DNA from: Metallyticus violacea
Lineage: Eukaryota > Arthropoda > Insecta > Mantodea > Metallyticidae
Direction: 5' to 3'
Length of the DNA: 64,000 nt
Assembly (NCBI GenBank): GCA_030762175.1
Contig: CM060831.1
Coordinates: 84,584,001-84,648,000, forward strand
Part shown: positions 21,083 to 33,149 of the stretch, in pieces
Numbering within the stretch: the stretch's first letter is position 1
How the letters are laid out: every line of letters starts with the position of its first letter
The notes under the pieces: generated by a model
Seen by the model: only the letters and a program-made list of their open reading frames with translations
What the model was told of the DNA's origin: nothing
Database searches by the model: none
Made by a program: the position numbers and the translations under genes

Positions 21083-21352
21083 AACAGTGTTTAACGCCCG
21101 TGTTTACTACTAAGGCACCACAGGCGGTGGTGGACACTGATGATACATGAGATGAAATGATATATTGGAAAAGGATTTTTTTAGGGAAGGAAACGTTCCA
21201 AGCCTAAGTACATACCCGGAATTTGCCATTTATGAGGACTGAGGAAAAACTGGAAAAAACCTCAGTCAGGGAGGGCGGTCCTGGCAGGATTCGAACCCCA
21301 GATCTCCGGCTCATGAGTGTGCGCCTTAACAACCTCGGCTACCCGTGGTGGT
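21083..21352 (-). repeat. SINE-B, full-length reverse copy
   Basis: It is complete from GTGTTTAACGCCCGTGTTTA to the head end CCTCGGCTACCCGTGGTGG, with B box GGATTCGAACCCC. It lies 22 bases from the previous SINE-B in the same orientation, so the two form a head-to-tail pair. The T-rich spacer TTTTTATTTATTTATTGTTTT probably derives from the tail. Confidence 0.92.
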
Positions 21353-22588
21353 GATTTGGAGACTGTTGGGTAGTTGAAGAGCCTGTTACCAAATCTCACT
21401 ACGAACCGGGCCCATCCAGATGTGAGTATGAATCTTCAGAATTAGATACAAACATAATCACCAAATACACACCGAAATCGATGCACATAATGGCACATTA
21501 ACAACAAACTCGAGGATAAATAACTTTCCCACTTTTTCTGCAAAAGATTTCGATGCACGAAACTTTGTATACGACAAGCTTTAAAGAACTTTAAACAAAA
21601 TGCAAACAGCACGCTATGAGAGGAAAAAGGGGGGGGGGCAACAAAAATAAAATAAATAGGAACAGAATAATTACAAGCGCTTAAGGCATCCAGACAAGGT
21701 CTCATTGTTAGCACAGTGCCGAATGTCACGCAGTCGGACCCAATTTACTGCAAGAGTGGTATATGTGCATCCAAGTTTCCAGTCACAATATCTCATACAA
21801 AGCGAAACGTTAGCACAAGCAATAATCATCCTGTTTCTTATTGACCATCAATTAGCTTATGTACAAGTTTTCAGATTAATGGGAACCTTACAGCCTTGGT
21901 TGTTTCTTTGTTAGTGTAATGCAAATGCGCTAAAAAGTATACACTTCTCAGCAGATGAAGAAACCACGTAAACAGTTTCAACGTAATACTAAGTGAAGTA
22001 AATAAGGTATTAAAGATTCTGAGAAACGGACGCCTGTAAGCCACAGTTTGCGCTTAGTTACCACCCTCTGACCTTCAAATTGCTGCTTGTGATCCGCAAC
22101 CCACTCTAGAACATGTGGCGTTCATGAGCATTTCTAGAGACTCTGTATCAAAGCAGAGTTTTTTCGTATTGCTTAAACTCTTACTTGCAATTCATTGCTT
22201 GCAAGTATATAGATGTAGGGTGTAAGTGAGGGCCCACTTCCCGCAAAAAACGAAATTTTTGAAAATAAAAACCGGCAAAAAAAAAAAAAAAAAAAAAAAA
22301 AAGGAAAGGAAAGGAAAGGAAAGTAAACAAATTGTCGCAAAACGGCAGGGGGGATACAAGCAAAGCAGAAAAAGAGTTGGCAGCTTTCAGTGACCACGCC
22401 GGCAAATAAATCCGAGCTGCCGTTTTTCGCTGAGCCGCGGGCCACTAACAATGCAAATTTAGGCACGTTCGCGAACGGTTACTGTATTAGTTTGTTTTTT
22501 AGTTTCTTCAGTGTTATTGAGGCAGATGCGATGTCGCTTGGCTTGGATATTACATCAAGTCTAATACGGCGATAGAAGTAAAGCATAT
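21353..22588. other. 1.2 kb without a recognisable gene
   Basis: Open frames at 21442-21729 (minus) and 21705-21914 (plus) show no family signature. A poly-A run (about 22277-22302) followed by GGAAA repeats explains the phenylalanine-rich minus-strand frames at 22173-22466. Confidence 0.45.
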
Positions 22589-23507
22589 GGCCATGTGACC
22601 ATCCTTGATCATTGTTTGAAGGAAATCAAATCGGTATTTGACCGCGTTCAGTGCGATTTTTCGATGCATCGACCTTAATCAAAGTTAAACGAGGTAGTTG
22701 ATTATAGTCAACTTTGAATGCGTGTGCTGGACCGATCAACTCCGTTGATTGCGGTCAAGTTATACAAAATGGCTGCCCGTTTCAATTTTCTTGAAGGTAC
22801 TGAGGAAGAGATAATATATCTGGATTACTTAAATCGGGGCCAACGTCAAAACCGGATCATTGTAAAAAGAGGTGGCCCTTTTGAAGAGAATGGGGACAGG
22901 AAATTTGAAGAAAGGTTCCGGCTAACAAAGGATACAATGTGGTGACTAAGTAAACGATATGACTGAGAGGTTAGTGTTTCCTACTAACCGCAATCACTGT
23001 GTTTCACGCATGAATAGAATTTAAACTTCATGAGACACGGTGTTTTAACAAATAGCAATTAATTTATTTATTTGGAAATTTGAACTTGCTTTCTTATTTT
23101 CCTTTAAAGAACACGAATCAGTCTTATTTTCTATTTTATTGGAATATGAGATACCTAATTTCAACCGAATGTCTATCTAATGGTGAGAAAAATTTGGAGA
23201 CCTTTATTTGTTTTCCATTTTCGTTTACCTACATATGATAAACACAAAACAAAAACAAAGCGATATAGACAAGGAGATTGTAATTGCATTGCAACCTCTT
23301 TGGCTGTAGAGTTAGATGTTATCATTTGAGTAATTGATGTAGAATCGTGATCGTTCAGCATCCTAGCACCCGGTGAACTGATGTCGGTTTGTTCAACGAG
23401 AATTAACCATGATGCACCGCAATTACAGCTTCACCGCGGTCAAAGTTTGATCACGTTTTAGTAGCCCTACATCAGCACGGATTTGATGGAGAAAGGTGCA
23501 CTTGGCC
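22589..23507 (+). mobile_element. PIF/Harbinger-like element with N-terminal transposase fragment
   Basis: The open frame 22718-22945 contains MAARFNFLEGTEEE, RQNRIIVKRGGPFEENG and KFEERFRLTKDTMW. The last segment resembles the start of Harbinger-type nucleases (F-ERFRL-K-T), ahead of their catalytic domain, which is absent. The ends look like short, imperfect inverted repeats: GGCCATGTGACCATCCTTGATC at 22589 and, inverted, GGCCAAGTGCACCTTTCTCC ending at 23507. The 3' 270 bases recur at 11137-11404. It is an internally deleted, non-autonomous derivative. The catalytic domain is not visible, so the assignment is provisional. Confidence 0.5.
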
Positions 23508-23903
23508 AACAGTGTTTGATTCTGGGCTCGTGTCACAATATAATAGACTAAAATAGCCTAGCTAGTTATGAATATTTGAATTGTGCGCAAAACGGAGCGG
23601 GAAAAAAGTGGGAAATTAAATGATTAGTTTCAAAATTAGTGAAAATAAATTCTTTCTTTAATACTAATTCAGAAATAATAAATGCAATTGGTAATAGCCC
23701 ATATTCTAGTATGCCATCTGTTTCTCTAAGAATAAGTGGCAGTAATGAATATTAAAGCGGCGGCACGTTGAAGAATATTAGTGATGAAGATGACGAGAGT
23801 GTAAATCTTGATTTTGGTAAGAAGCCTGATATTTCGATTGAGATTGAAAATGGAGGAAATAGTGCACAGCAGAATGTAAGCTACTTCTTTGATGATAATA
23901 ATA

Positions 23904-25225
23904 CGAGGTACGTCCAGAAAGTAAGTTCCGTTTCAATTTATCTCCGCTGCAGCGCTGCGATCGCAGTTCCGCACATGCGCGGTAGACGCTCTGTATCAAG
24001 GAGAAGAAACGTGCGCCATTTTGAAATCGCTGTCAGCCACGTACGCTTTGTTGTGCTTGTTTACAATGTCGGTGTTGATTGAAAATCCCGCCGCTTGTAA
24101 AATCAGATCTGTGATTCGTTTTCTGAATGCTAGGAAAGTGAAACCAATTGAAATTTATCGGCAAATTTGCGAAGTTTACGGACAAAATGCGATGAGTGAT
24201 TCAATGGTGAGAAGATGGGTCCGACAGTTCAATAAAGGACGTAGTGAAGTGCACGATGAAGAACGAAGTGGGCGTCCATCTTTGGTAACAGAAGAACTGG
24301 TTCACGCGATTGGTGACAAGATCCAGGAAAACCGCACGTTTACAATTAGTGCTCTCGCTATGGAATTTCCCCAAATCTCACGATCACTAATTCATGAAAT
24401 TGTTACCGAAAAACTGAAATTTCGTAAACTTTGCTCACGTTGGGTACCAAAGATTCTTACTGAGAAACACAAAACAAAACGGATGGGTAGTGCACTTCAG
24501 TTTTTGACCCGTTATGATGAAGGCGGCGAAGAATTTTTGACACAGGAGATGAAACTTGGGTTTCTTACGACACCCCTGAAAGTAAGCGGCAATCAATGGA
24601 ATGGAGACACGCTTCATCCCCAGCAAAGGTTAAGCCGAAACAAATCTTGACAGCTCGAAAAATGATGTGCACAGTGTTCTGGGACTGGAAAGGCATCTTA
24701 CTCATTGATTTCTTACCGCGTAGTCAAACAATCAAAGCAGATGTTTATTGCGAGACACTTAGGAAATTGCGCCGCGCAATACAGAATAAGCGCCGAGGAT
24801 TGCTGTCAAAAGGTGTTGTTTTTCTTCACGACAACGCACGACCACACACTGCAAATGTGACGAAAATCCTTCTACAGGGATTTGGCTGGGACGTGTTTGA
24901 CCATCCTCCGTACAGCCCTGATCTCGCTCCTAGCGACTTTCATCTGTTCTTACATATCAAGTCTTTCCTTGGCGGTCAACACTTCAACAATGACGAAGAG
25001 CTGAAAGAAAATATTTCCAACTGGTTGAAGACACAGCCGGCAAACTTCTATGAAGAAGGTATACAAAAACTTGTGCCACGCTATGACAAATGCCTGCAAA
25101 ATTTCGGCAGTTGTGTGGAAAATTAGTTTAAGAGTTGTAGAATTTTGTGCAATAAATAAATTTTCTGTATCTGTACACAATTTCATTTTATTACCAAACG
25201 GAACTTACTTTCTGGACGTACCTCG
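23904..25225 (+). mobile_element. mariner family 2, copy M5, complete with near-perfect 29-31 bp TIRs
   Basis: The element is 1322 bp. Its left end CGAGGTACGTCCAGAAAGTA... is mirrored at the right end (...TACTTTCTGGACGTACCTCG) for about 30 bases. It is flanked by TA (23902-23903 and 25226-25227). Removing it and one TA restores the codon run GAT AAT AAT AGT ACT of the surrounding hAT sequence. The TIRs are better preserved than in family 1, and the transposase has only one break, so this is the youngest mariner in the window. Confidence 0.95.
24066..25126 (+). pseudogene. mariner family 2 transposase, one frameshift
   Basis: The start is taken at ATG 24066 (MSVLIENPAACKIRSVIRFL), where mariner transposases begin; the upstream methionine at 24021 lies in the leader. 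Residues 1-110 form the paired helix-turn-helix (WVRQFNKGRSEVHDEERSGR linker). The frame shifts near 24540, just before the first catalytic motif TGDETWVSYDTP, and then stays open to 25126. The second and third catalytic motifs are VFLHDNARPHTA and PYSPDLAPSDFHLF, with 34 residues between the aspartates (D34D). All three catalytic aspartates are present. The C-terminus (KCLQNFGSCVEN) has the usual family length. A small deletion is the only obvious lesion. Confidence 0.92.
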
Positions 25226-27497
25226 TAGTACTAAAGAGGAAATTCCTACTGGTAGTGCTAATTTTCCAGACATTTTAAATTACGACAGACAGAAGTTTAT
25301 TATATGGCACGAGCCTTGCAAATCAAGGTCTATTTCCAAAAGATCCTAAGCTAAACAGTACATGTTACTCCATTAATTACTATGAAAAATCAACGAAATC
25401 TGGGTTAAAATGACAACAGTATTGTTCTCTTATTCTAGAAAAGAATACTTTGATTATTGTGAGTTATACTTGTTATTTGAAAACAGGAGTTCAGCATCTT
25501 TTCAATTTGCCTGGATAAAGGGCGTTCATGATTGACAGGGTTCATAAAAAAATCTCATTCCTATCTGGAGGCATATGTTGTTTATAATGTCTGAAAAATA
25601 AAAGAAACTGTAGATTGTAACCTGGAATGTGAATTAAAAAAATTAATTAACATATGGAAACAAATGCTTGATTACATAATTAATGTCATCACAGCATTAT
25701 CTCTACGAGTCATAGAGAAGAATTACGGAAAATTAACTATGGAAACTTTTAGCTATTTTGGACTTATGCCCAAATATGATCCAATATTACAAGCAGCATA
25801 TACATGAACCAGAAGCATCTGAAAAATACCAGTAAAAAAAAAGGTTTATTCAGCTGTTATCATAGAAAGTAGAGAATGAAATCGTGAATGAAATGAAGAC
25901 AGCACAATTTTTCTATATAATTTTGGGTATTACGAAAGATGTGAGCAAACAAGATAAATTAAATCACATTTTCAGACGTGTTCATGCAGTTAAGGATTCT
26001 TTTGGAAAATCTTGTGAAATAAAAATAAATAAAAATTTTTTAGGATTCAAAGAGATGGAAGACATACTGCTGTATCATTGGAAGCCAAGGTCTAAATTCA
26101 ACGATGAAAAATGTATCTCATTATTAAATGACGTCTCCAAGATTGTGACGACAGCGAATATGTCCGGGACCTATAACGGAGTAAAAGCAAAGATAGAACA
26201 AAAACAGAAAACAGCTAAATATGTTCACTATGCTGCACATAATTTGAATCCAGTTCTATATGACGCCGTTAGAAATGTATCTGAAAATAAGATGTTTTCT
26301 GAGATAGTTGAAAGACTTTATTTGTTTTTTAGTTAAAGTACAAAGCGATGCTTCTTACTCTTTAAAAATCTTTGTCCTACATGTTGGTAATCAAGATTAG
26401 ACTCAATAAAAACTCTAAGACAGGTTATTTAGATGTTATGAAGGAACTACTACAATGGTGTTGGTATCAAAATACACTAACGACTGTAATGAAGTCAGTG
26501 CTCTCACAAAACAAATGGAAATTTTAAAATTTATTTTTCAAGTTGTCCAGCATTCCCAAATACTTGAAGCTGTTAATTTTATATCAAAATTAATGTAATA
26601 TAACAACCCTGATCTTTCTCGAGCTTCAGTGTTGCTCCAAACGGCTGAAAATTTGCTAAATGATAACGAATATTTTCCAGGAAGCAATGTTGTCCAGTAT
26701 GTCCATTACAAAACAATGGGGAGTTGTTGCCAAATTTCAAAACTAGAAATTCCAAAAACTAAAAGACATTTTGATGAACTGGCTCAAGATGAACGTGTGT
26801 CAAATATTAAAAAAAAACATTATCAAGTAAATGTGTTTCTCTTGATATTAAATATTATCATCGTTAATCAAATCACAATTAGGTTCAATTCTATGAAATG
26901 TGTGTGATTTGGCAGTACACTCAACCCACAGTTTCTGTCTACTGCAAAAGATGAGGAATTGCATAGTAAGGCACAACATTTATCAAAGCAGCATGTTGAA
27001 GATTTCTCATTTCAGTTAGTGCTTCAAAAATGCATTAAAAACTAAATAAAATACAAAACGTCTGTTCGAGAATTGACACACCTCTTGCTAATCGAAAATT
27101 AGCGTGAAGTATACCTGACGTTTGCACGGTTTTCATTTTATTTCTCTCTGCCTGTAACTGTTACGTCAGCTGAGCGATCCTTTTCAAAAGTAAAACTAAC
27201 AAAAACATATTTACGTAGAACCAGTCACAAGCGCAACTAAGCGGACTCAGTTTTATAAGTATCGAGTGTGAGAGAACACGAATTGACGTGAGTGAAGTAT
27301 GGGAACTTTTGCATTAAAGAATGCTAGACGTTTTCGCCGCTTCCAATGATCCTTAAGTATTTTACATGTTACATTGTGTTTGTGCGAGATTTTAGAGGTA
27401 AGCAGTGTACCGTTTATATAGCATCTAGGAAATGATACTATTTTATTTCTTAATTTCCTACGGCTCCACCTCCACCACCAAGAACAACAACAACAAC

Positions 27498-27581
<84 letters not shown>

Positions 27582-27612
27582 TGGTGGTGGTGGCGGCGGT
27601 GGTGGTGGTCGG
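27498..27612. repeat. (AAT)n microsatellite followed by GGT/GGC repeats
   Basis: About 85 bases of AAT units, preceded by AAC units and followed by GGTGGTGGCGGCGG-type repeats. The poly-asparagine, poly-isoleucine and poly-tyrosine open frames across it are artefacts. Confidence 0.95.
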
Positions 27613-27639
27613 AACGGAGAAAGAGCAATTCTCTGAGTG

Positions 27640-30600
27640 TAAAACTGGGCGTCGTACAAGCACGCACAGCAAATCACTGTGTAATGCCTCAGGAAATGCA
27701 ATTACTAAGTAACAGTAGAATGCGAGCCCAAGAAAAGACAGTTGCAATGTTAAAGGAAGAACTCATCATGGTTAATGATAATCCTCACTTACAAACGAAA
27801 AGAAAGAAATTGGACGTAATCCGAAGGAAGCCATACTTAGGATTTTTACGCCCGAAAAAATCCATGGATTCTGACTGGGATTGTACCCGCGATCTTCAGT
27901 TTAGGAGGCAAGTATGGTTACCACTGCACTACCAGGATCGACATTAGTTGAACTGTAGAAGGTCAGTCAACATATTTATCATACTGAAAGTTATAGATAT
28001 CATTTTGGCTCTGTCAAATCCTGTTCGTGATTGAGAAATGGATCTCTTTGGGTAGAGACGGGACTAATTCTGACTAATCCGTGTCAATCAACATGGAACC
28101 CTGTTCATCTCGCGGAGTTATGAACATCAGCATACGCGACGGCACGTCCGATGCTGAAATTTGGGGTTACCTGGAGGATCAAGGCGTCTATCCGTTTATC
28201 GCGTACAGACGAGGAAAGATGGAGAAGTACAGCCGACCCGTACTCTCCCCCTCTCTTTTATTAGGGTGAACTACCGCAGAGGGTAAAAGCTGGATATGAA
28301 GTTATATACGTTTGCCCGTATATTACCAGCCGCATGCAATGTTTTCAATGTCAACGTTTCGGGCACACTCGCGTGTCTTATAAGAGTGTTAATTCAGTGT
28401 GTACAACTTGCGATAAAGAAAGTCATGAAGGAGATGTCCATCCCCAGCGTGAACTGCGAGCTAGGCTCCGCGACTGTCCTCGCTATCGAGAAGAACGTTG
28501 TAAACAGGAACTCCGGCTGAAGGAAAAGCTTTTCTTTTCTGAAGCCCTGAAATGCTTTCAAGCTCGCCAGCACGTAATATTTAAGGCCGGTACATACAGC
28601 TCTGTAGCTTCTTCTACGATACAGAAGCATGATAGCAGTACGCAGACTTGCGGCTTTGTTTTTACTGGGGGTCCCTAGTGCACCAGGTTTTGCCAAGCGT
28701 TCTACCGATAAACACAAACCGGAAGTTTTCGATGCTCTGGCCATTAAAACCAAGACGCCATTACAAAGACTGGCTTTATAAAAACGTTCACTGCTGCTAG
28801 GAGGTCGAGCTCCTTTGATGTTCGCCCTCATCGCCTATTTCCATCTCCAACCGATTCCAGGTGCTGCTGGAGAGCCCTCCCTATGAGGATGTCATGGAGC
28901 AGCTAAACCTACCCCCATGCGTTTATAGGAAGGACGGCTGATTTGTCCTGCTGTGGCATAAAAGTAAATTGGTCTATTTTCTTATTCCGAACTTTTCCAA
29001 TGGTTATTCTTTCGTAGAATGTATGTGGAACCCGTAATCGTTGCAGCAGTTGCTTTTGCGGTGGACCGACTCTCCGCTTGAGTGACTCCAGATGCTCAAG
29101 CTTCGATCACAGCACTCATTTGCCTTTCTTCGCTGTTACTCTTCGGTGAGATCGAACCTTCAACCAGAAGACGGCACTCTCGTGTACGGCGGATTTTTAA
29201 TTTTAATCCGAGTTGACGAACACAGTTCTTCACTGAGTCTACAGTCTACTTTATAGGCCACAGAAGCTGTCGTTATCTTTTCCGTTTGTGGTTTTACTAT
29301 CTGTAACATTTACATATTTCCATCTTCTTCTATATTAGTGGTTGATCTAGATCATCTTATTTCCCAGTTACCATCCCCTTTTCTACTTTTGGAGGATTTT
29401 AACGCGCACAAACCCCAATGGGGTTCTTCAACGGAGTGTGCGAGGGGTAGCATGGGAGCGGACTTTTTAGATCGCTACAAGCTTACTTTACTTAATACAG
29501 ATGACCCCACTTTTCTCTCCGATTGTACAAACACTTTTTCACAATCGAATCTATCTTTCTGTTCCGCTTCTCTTTCTGTACATCTTACTTGGAACTCCTC
29601 TCTGATTTACACTAAGTTATCATTTTCCGTGTCAGATCCATATCGTGTCTTCCCAGCGTGCGCCGAAGTTGCTTATCAGCAAGGCGAAATGGAATCTCTT
29701 CCGTTCTCTCGGCATATTTTTAGAGTGTGCTTTTATATCTATTGACGTCATAATCGAGCACCTCGATACCGCTCTAATTACAGCTGCAAATCAGGCTCTT
29801 CCCACTCCCAGAGGCTTTCTGGTTCCTTGGTGGACCGATGAATGCCGGAACGCATTGCGTGTATGCCGAGTTACTTTCTTTGTGTTCGCTTCTTCTTTTA
29901 ACCGCTCAACGCCTTCCTCTGTTGTAAGGCATAACTACGACACGTTGCAGGTAAGCCTCGGTTTTCGCCCATCCCGGTCTCAAGGTATAACACCGTGTAC
30001 TTGCTACTGCCGTGGACATTGTCAATACATTAGGGCGCACTATCGCTGATATTTCGAGCTCCGCTAATTATCCTCCTGCATATAGCACAATTAAGGTGCA
30101 AATGGGGTCTGACAAACCAGGAGTGCATTTTTTTGCCGGAGAATTGGAGTATGTGCTTTCCACCTCTTTCGCATTACGCTCCGGGGCGGGATAGTATTCT
30201 TGTTGCTACGTTTCAGCATCTATCAGTGAAAGGTAAAGCTTTTATACTCTGGTGTGACGGTACGTTTCCATGCGTTTGGCGAGTTGCCATCGAAGTGCCA
30301 ATACCAAAACCTGAAAAGGACTCCCATCCTCCTTCTAGCGAGTTCGATTTCCCTCACCAGTTATATATTCAAGATGATGAAACGCATGATTAACGGGCGG
30401 CTTATGTGGTGGTTAGAATCGCAGCACCTTTTGACGAACGTACAATGTGGGTTTCGTTGTTATCGCTCCTCTGTCGACCATCTGGTGTCCCTTTCCACCC
30501 ATATTATGGACGGTTTTGTACGAAAGTGCCACACCACCACCGTCTTCTTTGATCAGGAGAAAGCCTGGAGGACTGTATCCTTCGAAAGCTTCATGAATGA

Positions 30601-31890
30601 TATACATGTGGTCGGCTTTCAATTTTTATTCAGGAGTTCATGAAAGACCTGTTTTTTAAATTTAGGCACGAGTTCTGTTTTATCTTCTACTTTTATTCAG
30701 GAGAACGGAGTACTTCAATGTCACACTGTTTCCATTGCTATTAATTCCTCACAGTGTTTATCGCCAGGGATACTGTCGTCGTTATTCGTCGACCACTTTG
30801 CAATTTTTGTTTCTTCTCGGCGTACTTGTCTTTTGGAATGGTGCCTCCAATGCTGTCTGGACCGTCTCAGTGTCAACCGCGGGTTCCGTTTTTCTGCTGA
30901 GAAGACCGTCTACATGAATTTCTGGCACTACAAACTGTATCCTTTGTCATAATTCCATATTGGCCCAGATGCTCTATCTTTCGGAGACGAAGTAAAATTC
31001 CTTGACTTGGTTTTGATAGGAAATTCTGTTGGTCATCGCATATAGCACAAATGAAAAGCCGGTGTGAATGTTCTCTGTGTCTTTTATATATTTTAAGTAA
31101 TATATCCTGGGGAACTAACCGGCCGGTATTTTTGCGCCTACCGTTCTATCACCCGGTCCAAAATCGATTATGGCTACTTTTTTCATGGCTAGGCTTGACC
31201 TTCAGTACTTCGTTGCCTTAACCAGATTCATCACCGGGGAATCCGTGTCGCGATAGGAGCATTTCCTTCGAGTCCTGTGTCCAGCCTATGTGCGGAATCT
31301 GGTGAACCTCCTCTATCCTACCGCAGAGACATTTTATTTGGAGGATACGTTTGCTGATTGTCTGCTCAACCTCGGCATCTACGAATGAGCCGTTTTTAAC
31401 ATGTCGCTTGATGGTTTTATATGTCTAGGTCTCTGGTTCCTATGCCTCCCGGCTTTCGCTTTTAAGAGATATTAAGGACTTTGGACGTAGAGTTGCCTGC
31501 ATTTCTCTTAGCTGGGGAAGCTTGTTATCCCCCCTTGGTTTAAAGTATAGGTCCCAATTCATCTTGAGCTTACCGCTGTCCTAAATCATCGACTGCAGTT
31601 TCGTAGACATTTTAGCGCGATGCATATTTGTCTATACCTAATCAACCGTGACTTGAAAAGGGAATTTGCTTATAATATCTACAGCTATACTGCTCCTTTC
31701 TTTTTCTGACAGTTCCAAGTGACTTAAGCCATGTTGATGACCAGCGAGATCCATACTTTTTTACAACGATCAATCCCATTGTTTCCCCAAATTCCTGCTT
31801 CCAGTTTTTAAAATTGTTAAAGGATAAGAACTGTAGTTCTTCTGAGTTTAATTTTAATTCATGTACTGATTGTAAATGTTAAAAAAAAAA
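27640..31890 (+). pseudogene. Jockey/I-type LINE, degenerate plus-strand copy (LINE-1)
   Basis: The 5' part (27640-27821 and 27944-28080) aligns with the reverse complement of 61330-61640. ORF1 remnants at 28081-28678 end in a gag-type CCHC zone: MQCFQCQRFGHTRVSYKS, VCTTCDKESHEG and CPRYREERCKQEL. An endonuclease follows from about 28995, with DFNAHKPQWGSSTEC (29338-29745; the usual GDFN is EDFN). Next come the reverse transcriptase pieces WWTDECRNALR (about 29830), PAPG-like ALRSGAG (30190), MINGRLMWWLESQHLLTNVQ and VDHLVSLSTHIMDGF (30380-30510), then a thumb region to about 31620 (INYRSIIRS-like, PIHLELTAVLNH). Similarity to the RNase H part of the minus-strand copies stops near 31620. The tail ends with a short coding-looking stretch and an A-rich run (31880-31897). 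There are dozens of stops and shifts. Confidence 0.85.
27822..27943 (-). repeat. SINE-A head fragment
   Basis: On the minus strand this is the tRNA-like head (CCTGGTAGTGCAGTGGTAACC, with B-box-like GGGTACAATCCC) and the first body bases to GGCTTCCTTCGG. The rest of the SINE is missing. It sits within the 5' part of LINE-1, since LINE similarity resumes right after it. Confidence 0.8.
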
Positions 31891-31970
31891 GGAAAAAAAT
31901 TTCCGATGTTGCTTCATGACTACATAAGCTGCAAAACATTGTTTTCCTTATAGCTGCACCATCGCCATAG

Positions 31971-32244
31971 TCGGTCCTTGTGGTGTAGTGGTTAGCATAC
32001 TTGCCTCCTACACCCAAAATGCCGGGTTCGCACCCGACCAGGACCGATGGATTTTTTCGGGCATAAAAATCCTAAGTATGGCTTCCTTCCGAAGGGAAGT
32101 AAAGCCCTGTGTCGCGTATCGTACATTTATGGCACGAAAAAGAATTTCAAGCCTGAAAGAGAGGCCTCTGAGCAAAATTTGTCGGCCGTTTCACGCCCTG
32201 AGTTGAATAGGACGCTGATGACCCGAGATGTTAAAGAACACCCA

Positions 32245-32303
<59 letters not shown>

Positions 32304-32304
32304 A
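31971..32304 (+). repeat. SINE-A, full length, with (ATAA)n tail
   Basis: The tRNA-like head TCGGTCCTTGTGGTGTAGTG...ACTTGCCTCCTA...CGGGTTCGCACCCGACCAGGACCGA shows an A box, a B box and pairing of its two ends (TCGGTCCT with AGGACCGA). The loop CTCCTAC is like an arginine CCT anticodon loop. The body and 3' end (GATGTTAAAGAACACCC) are followed by about 15 ATAA units (32245-32304). Flanks CACCATCGCCATAG and CACCGCCATGG look like a worn target duplication. Confidence 0.92.
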
Positions 32305-33149
32305 AACACCGCCATGGCAAGCTCTCGCTGGATGGCTTTTCAAGATGGATGCATATTTTCAATTTTTGTTGCAATTAAACAGTGATGGGCGCACGTTAGC
32401 AGTGAATAGGCGCAATAACATTCAACTTAACCGGATTTGTTTTAGAAGCACGCTGTCTTAGAGTTTTCCTGTGGTTATATCCCTTGGCACATTCCAGGCA
32501 TACGAACCTTTTTGATACACTCGTTATTACATTTTCTGCACCAATAATTGTCTTATTCACACTGCACGCAAACAGAAAAGTGCAAAATGTGAAAACAACT
32601 TAAGTTCGTGGAGTGAATAAGTTCGGCTCCCTCCGCTGTCGCTCGAGACTGCAGTCAGCAACCCAGATTCCATGCGTCTCTGTCCAGGGTGTATGGACAA
32701 GTCTTCTTTCCAACATGCGGCACAAGTATCACCGTAGTATTTTTGAAGTACAAATGACACGCCAGGCGCATGCGCACCTGATGGATTGAAAGATTTGTGC
32801 ACGTTTGAATCTTTTTCCTAATTAACTTTACGTAAAATAATATTGTAAATGTTATGTGAACACAGCAAGATTCTTATAGATATGTAATAGCTGTATAATT
32901 ATTTTACTTATTGTGTAATGGTAAAGTAGAGTAGCCACTGTTGCCAACTGTGCAACAAGGATTCCCATTGTTAATAGATTAAAAACCATGTGATTGGCCA
33001 TTATAAATCTCTGAATTTATGTGTATATAATTTATTTATATGATCATATTATAAAACAAAGCTAAATAACTCACGTTACTGTAGTGGTCCTGGGTCATCT
33101 GAATCAGTTACTTTAGCCACAGTAGATGTGGAGGTAGAAGATATAGTCA
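32305..33149. other. 0.85 kb without a recognisable gene
   Basis: The open frame 32557-32802 on minus has no family signature. No repeat of this window was recognised here. Confidence 0.4.

Larger units (their letters stand above)
23768..27290 (+). pseudogene. hAT-type (ZMYM1-like) transposase remnant, split by a mariner
   Basis: The part before the insertion (23768-23901) reads MKNISDEDDESVNLDFGKKP and ends FFDDNN. After the mariner the frame resumes at 25228 with STKEEIPTGSANFPDILNYD and a cysteine-poor relic of the TTF-type zinc finger region (INYYEKSTKSGLK near 25370). The core follows: ITKDVSKQDKLNHIFR, NKNFLGFKEMED, TANMSGTYNGVKAKI and YVHYAAHNLNPVLYDAV in 25884-26336. Later pieces include FPGSNVVQYVHYK (26629-26907) and the C-terminal dimerisation motif LPVTVTSAERSFSKVKLTKT near 27150. 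Stops and frameshifts fall at about 25345, 26334 and 27040. In this family such proteins bind and cut transposon ends in the nucleus; this copy cannot. Confidence 0.85.

Noticed and set aside
21442..21914. Overlapping frames on both strands considered as a gene
   Set aside because: No motif, no splice context, and similar frames are expected by chance at this length.
27432..27947. Poly-asparagine/isoleucine/tyrosine open frames on both strands
   Set aside because: They are translations of the AAT microsatellite and its GGT extension, not proteins.
28394..28831. 145-codon minus-strand frame over LINE-1 ORF1
   Set aside because: Antisense to a recognised gag-type zinc-knuckle region; no homologous motif.
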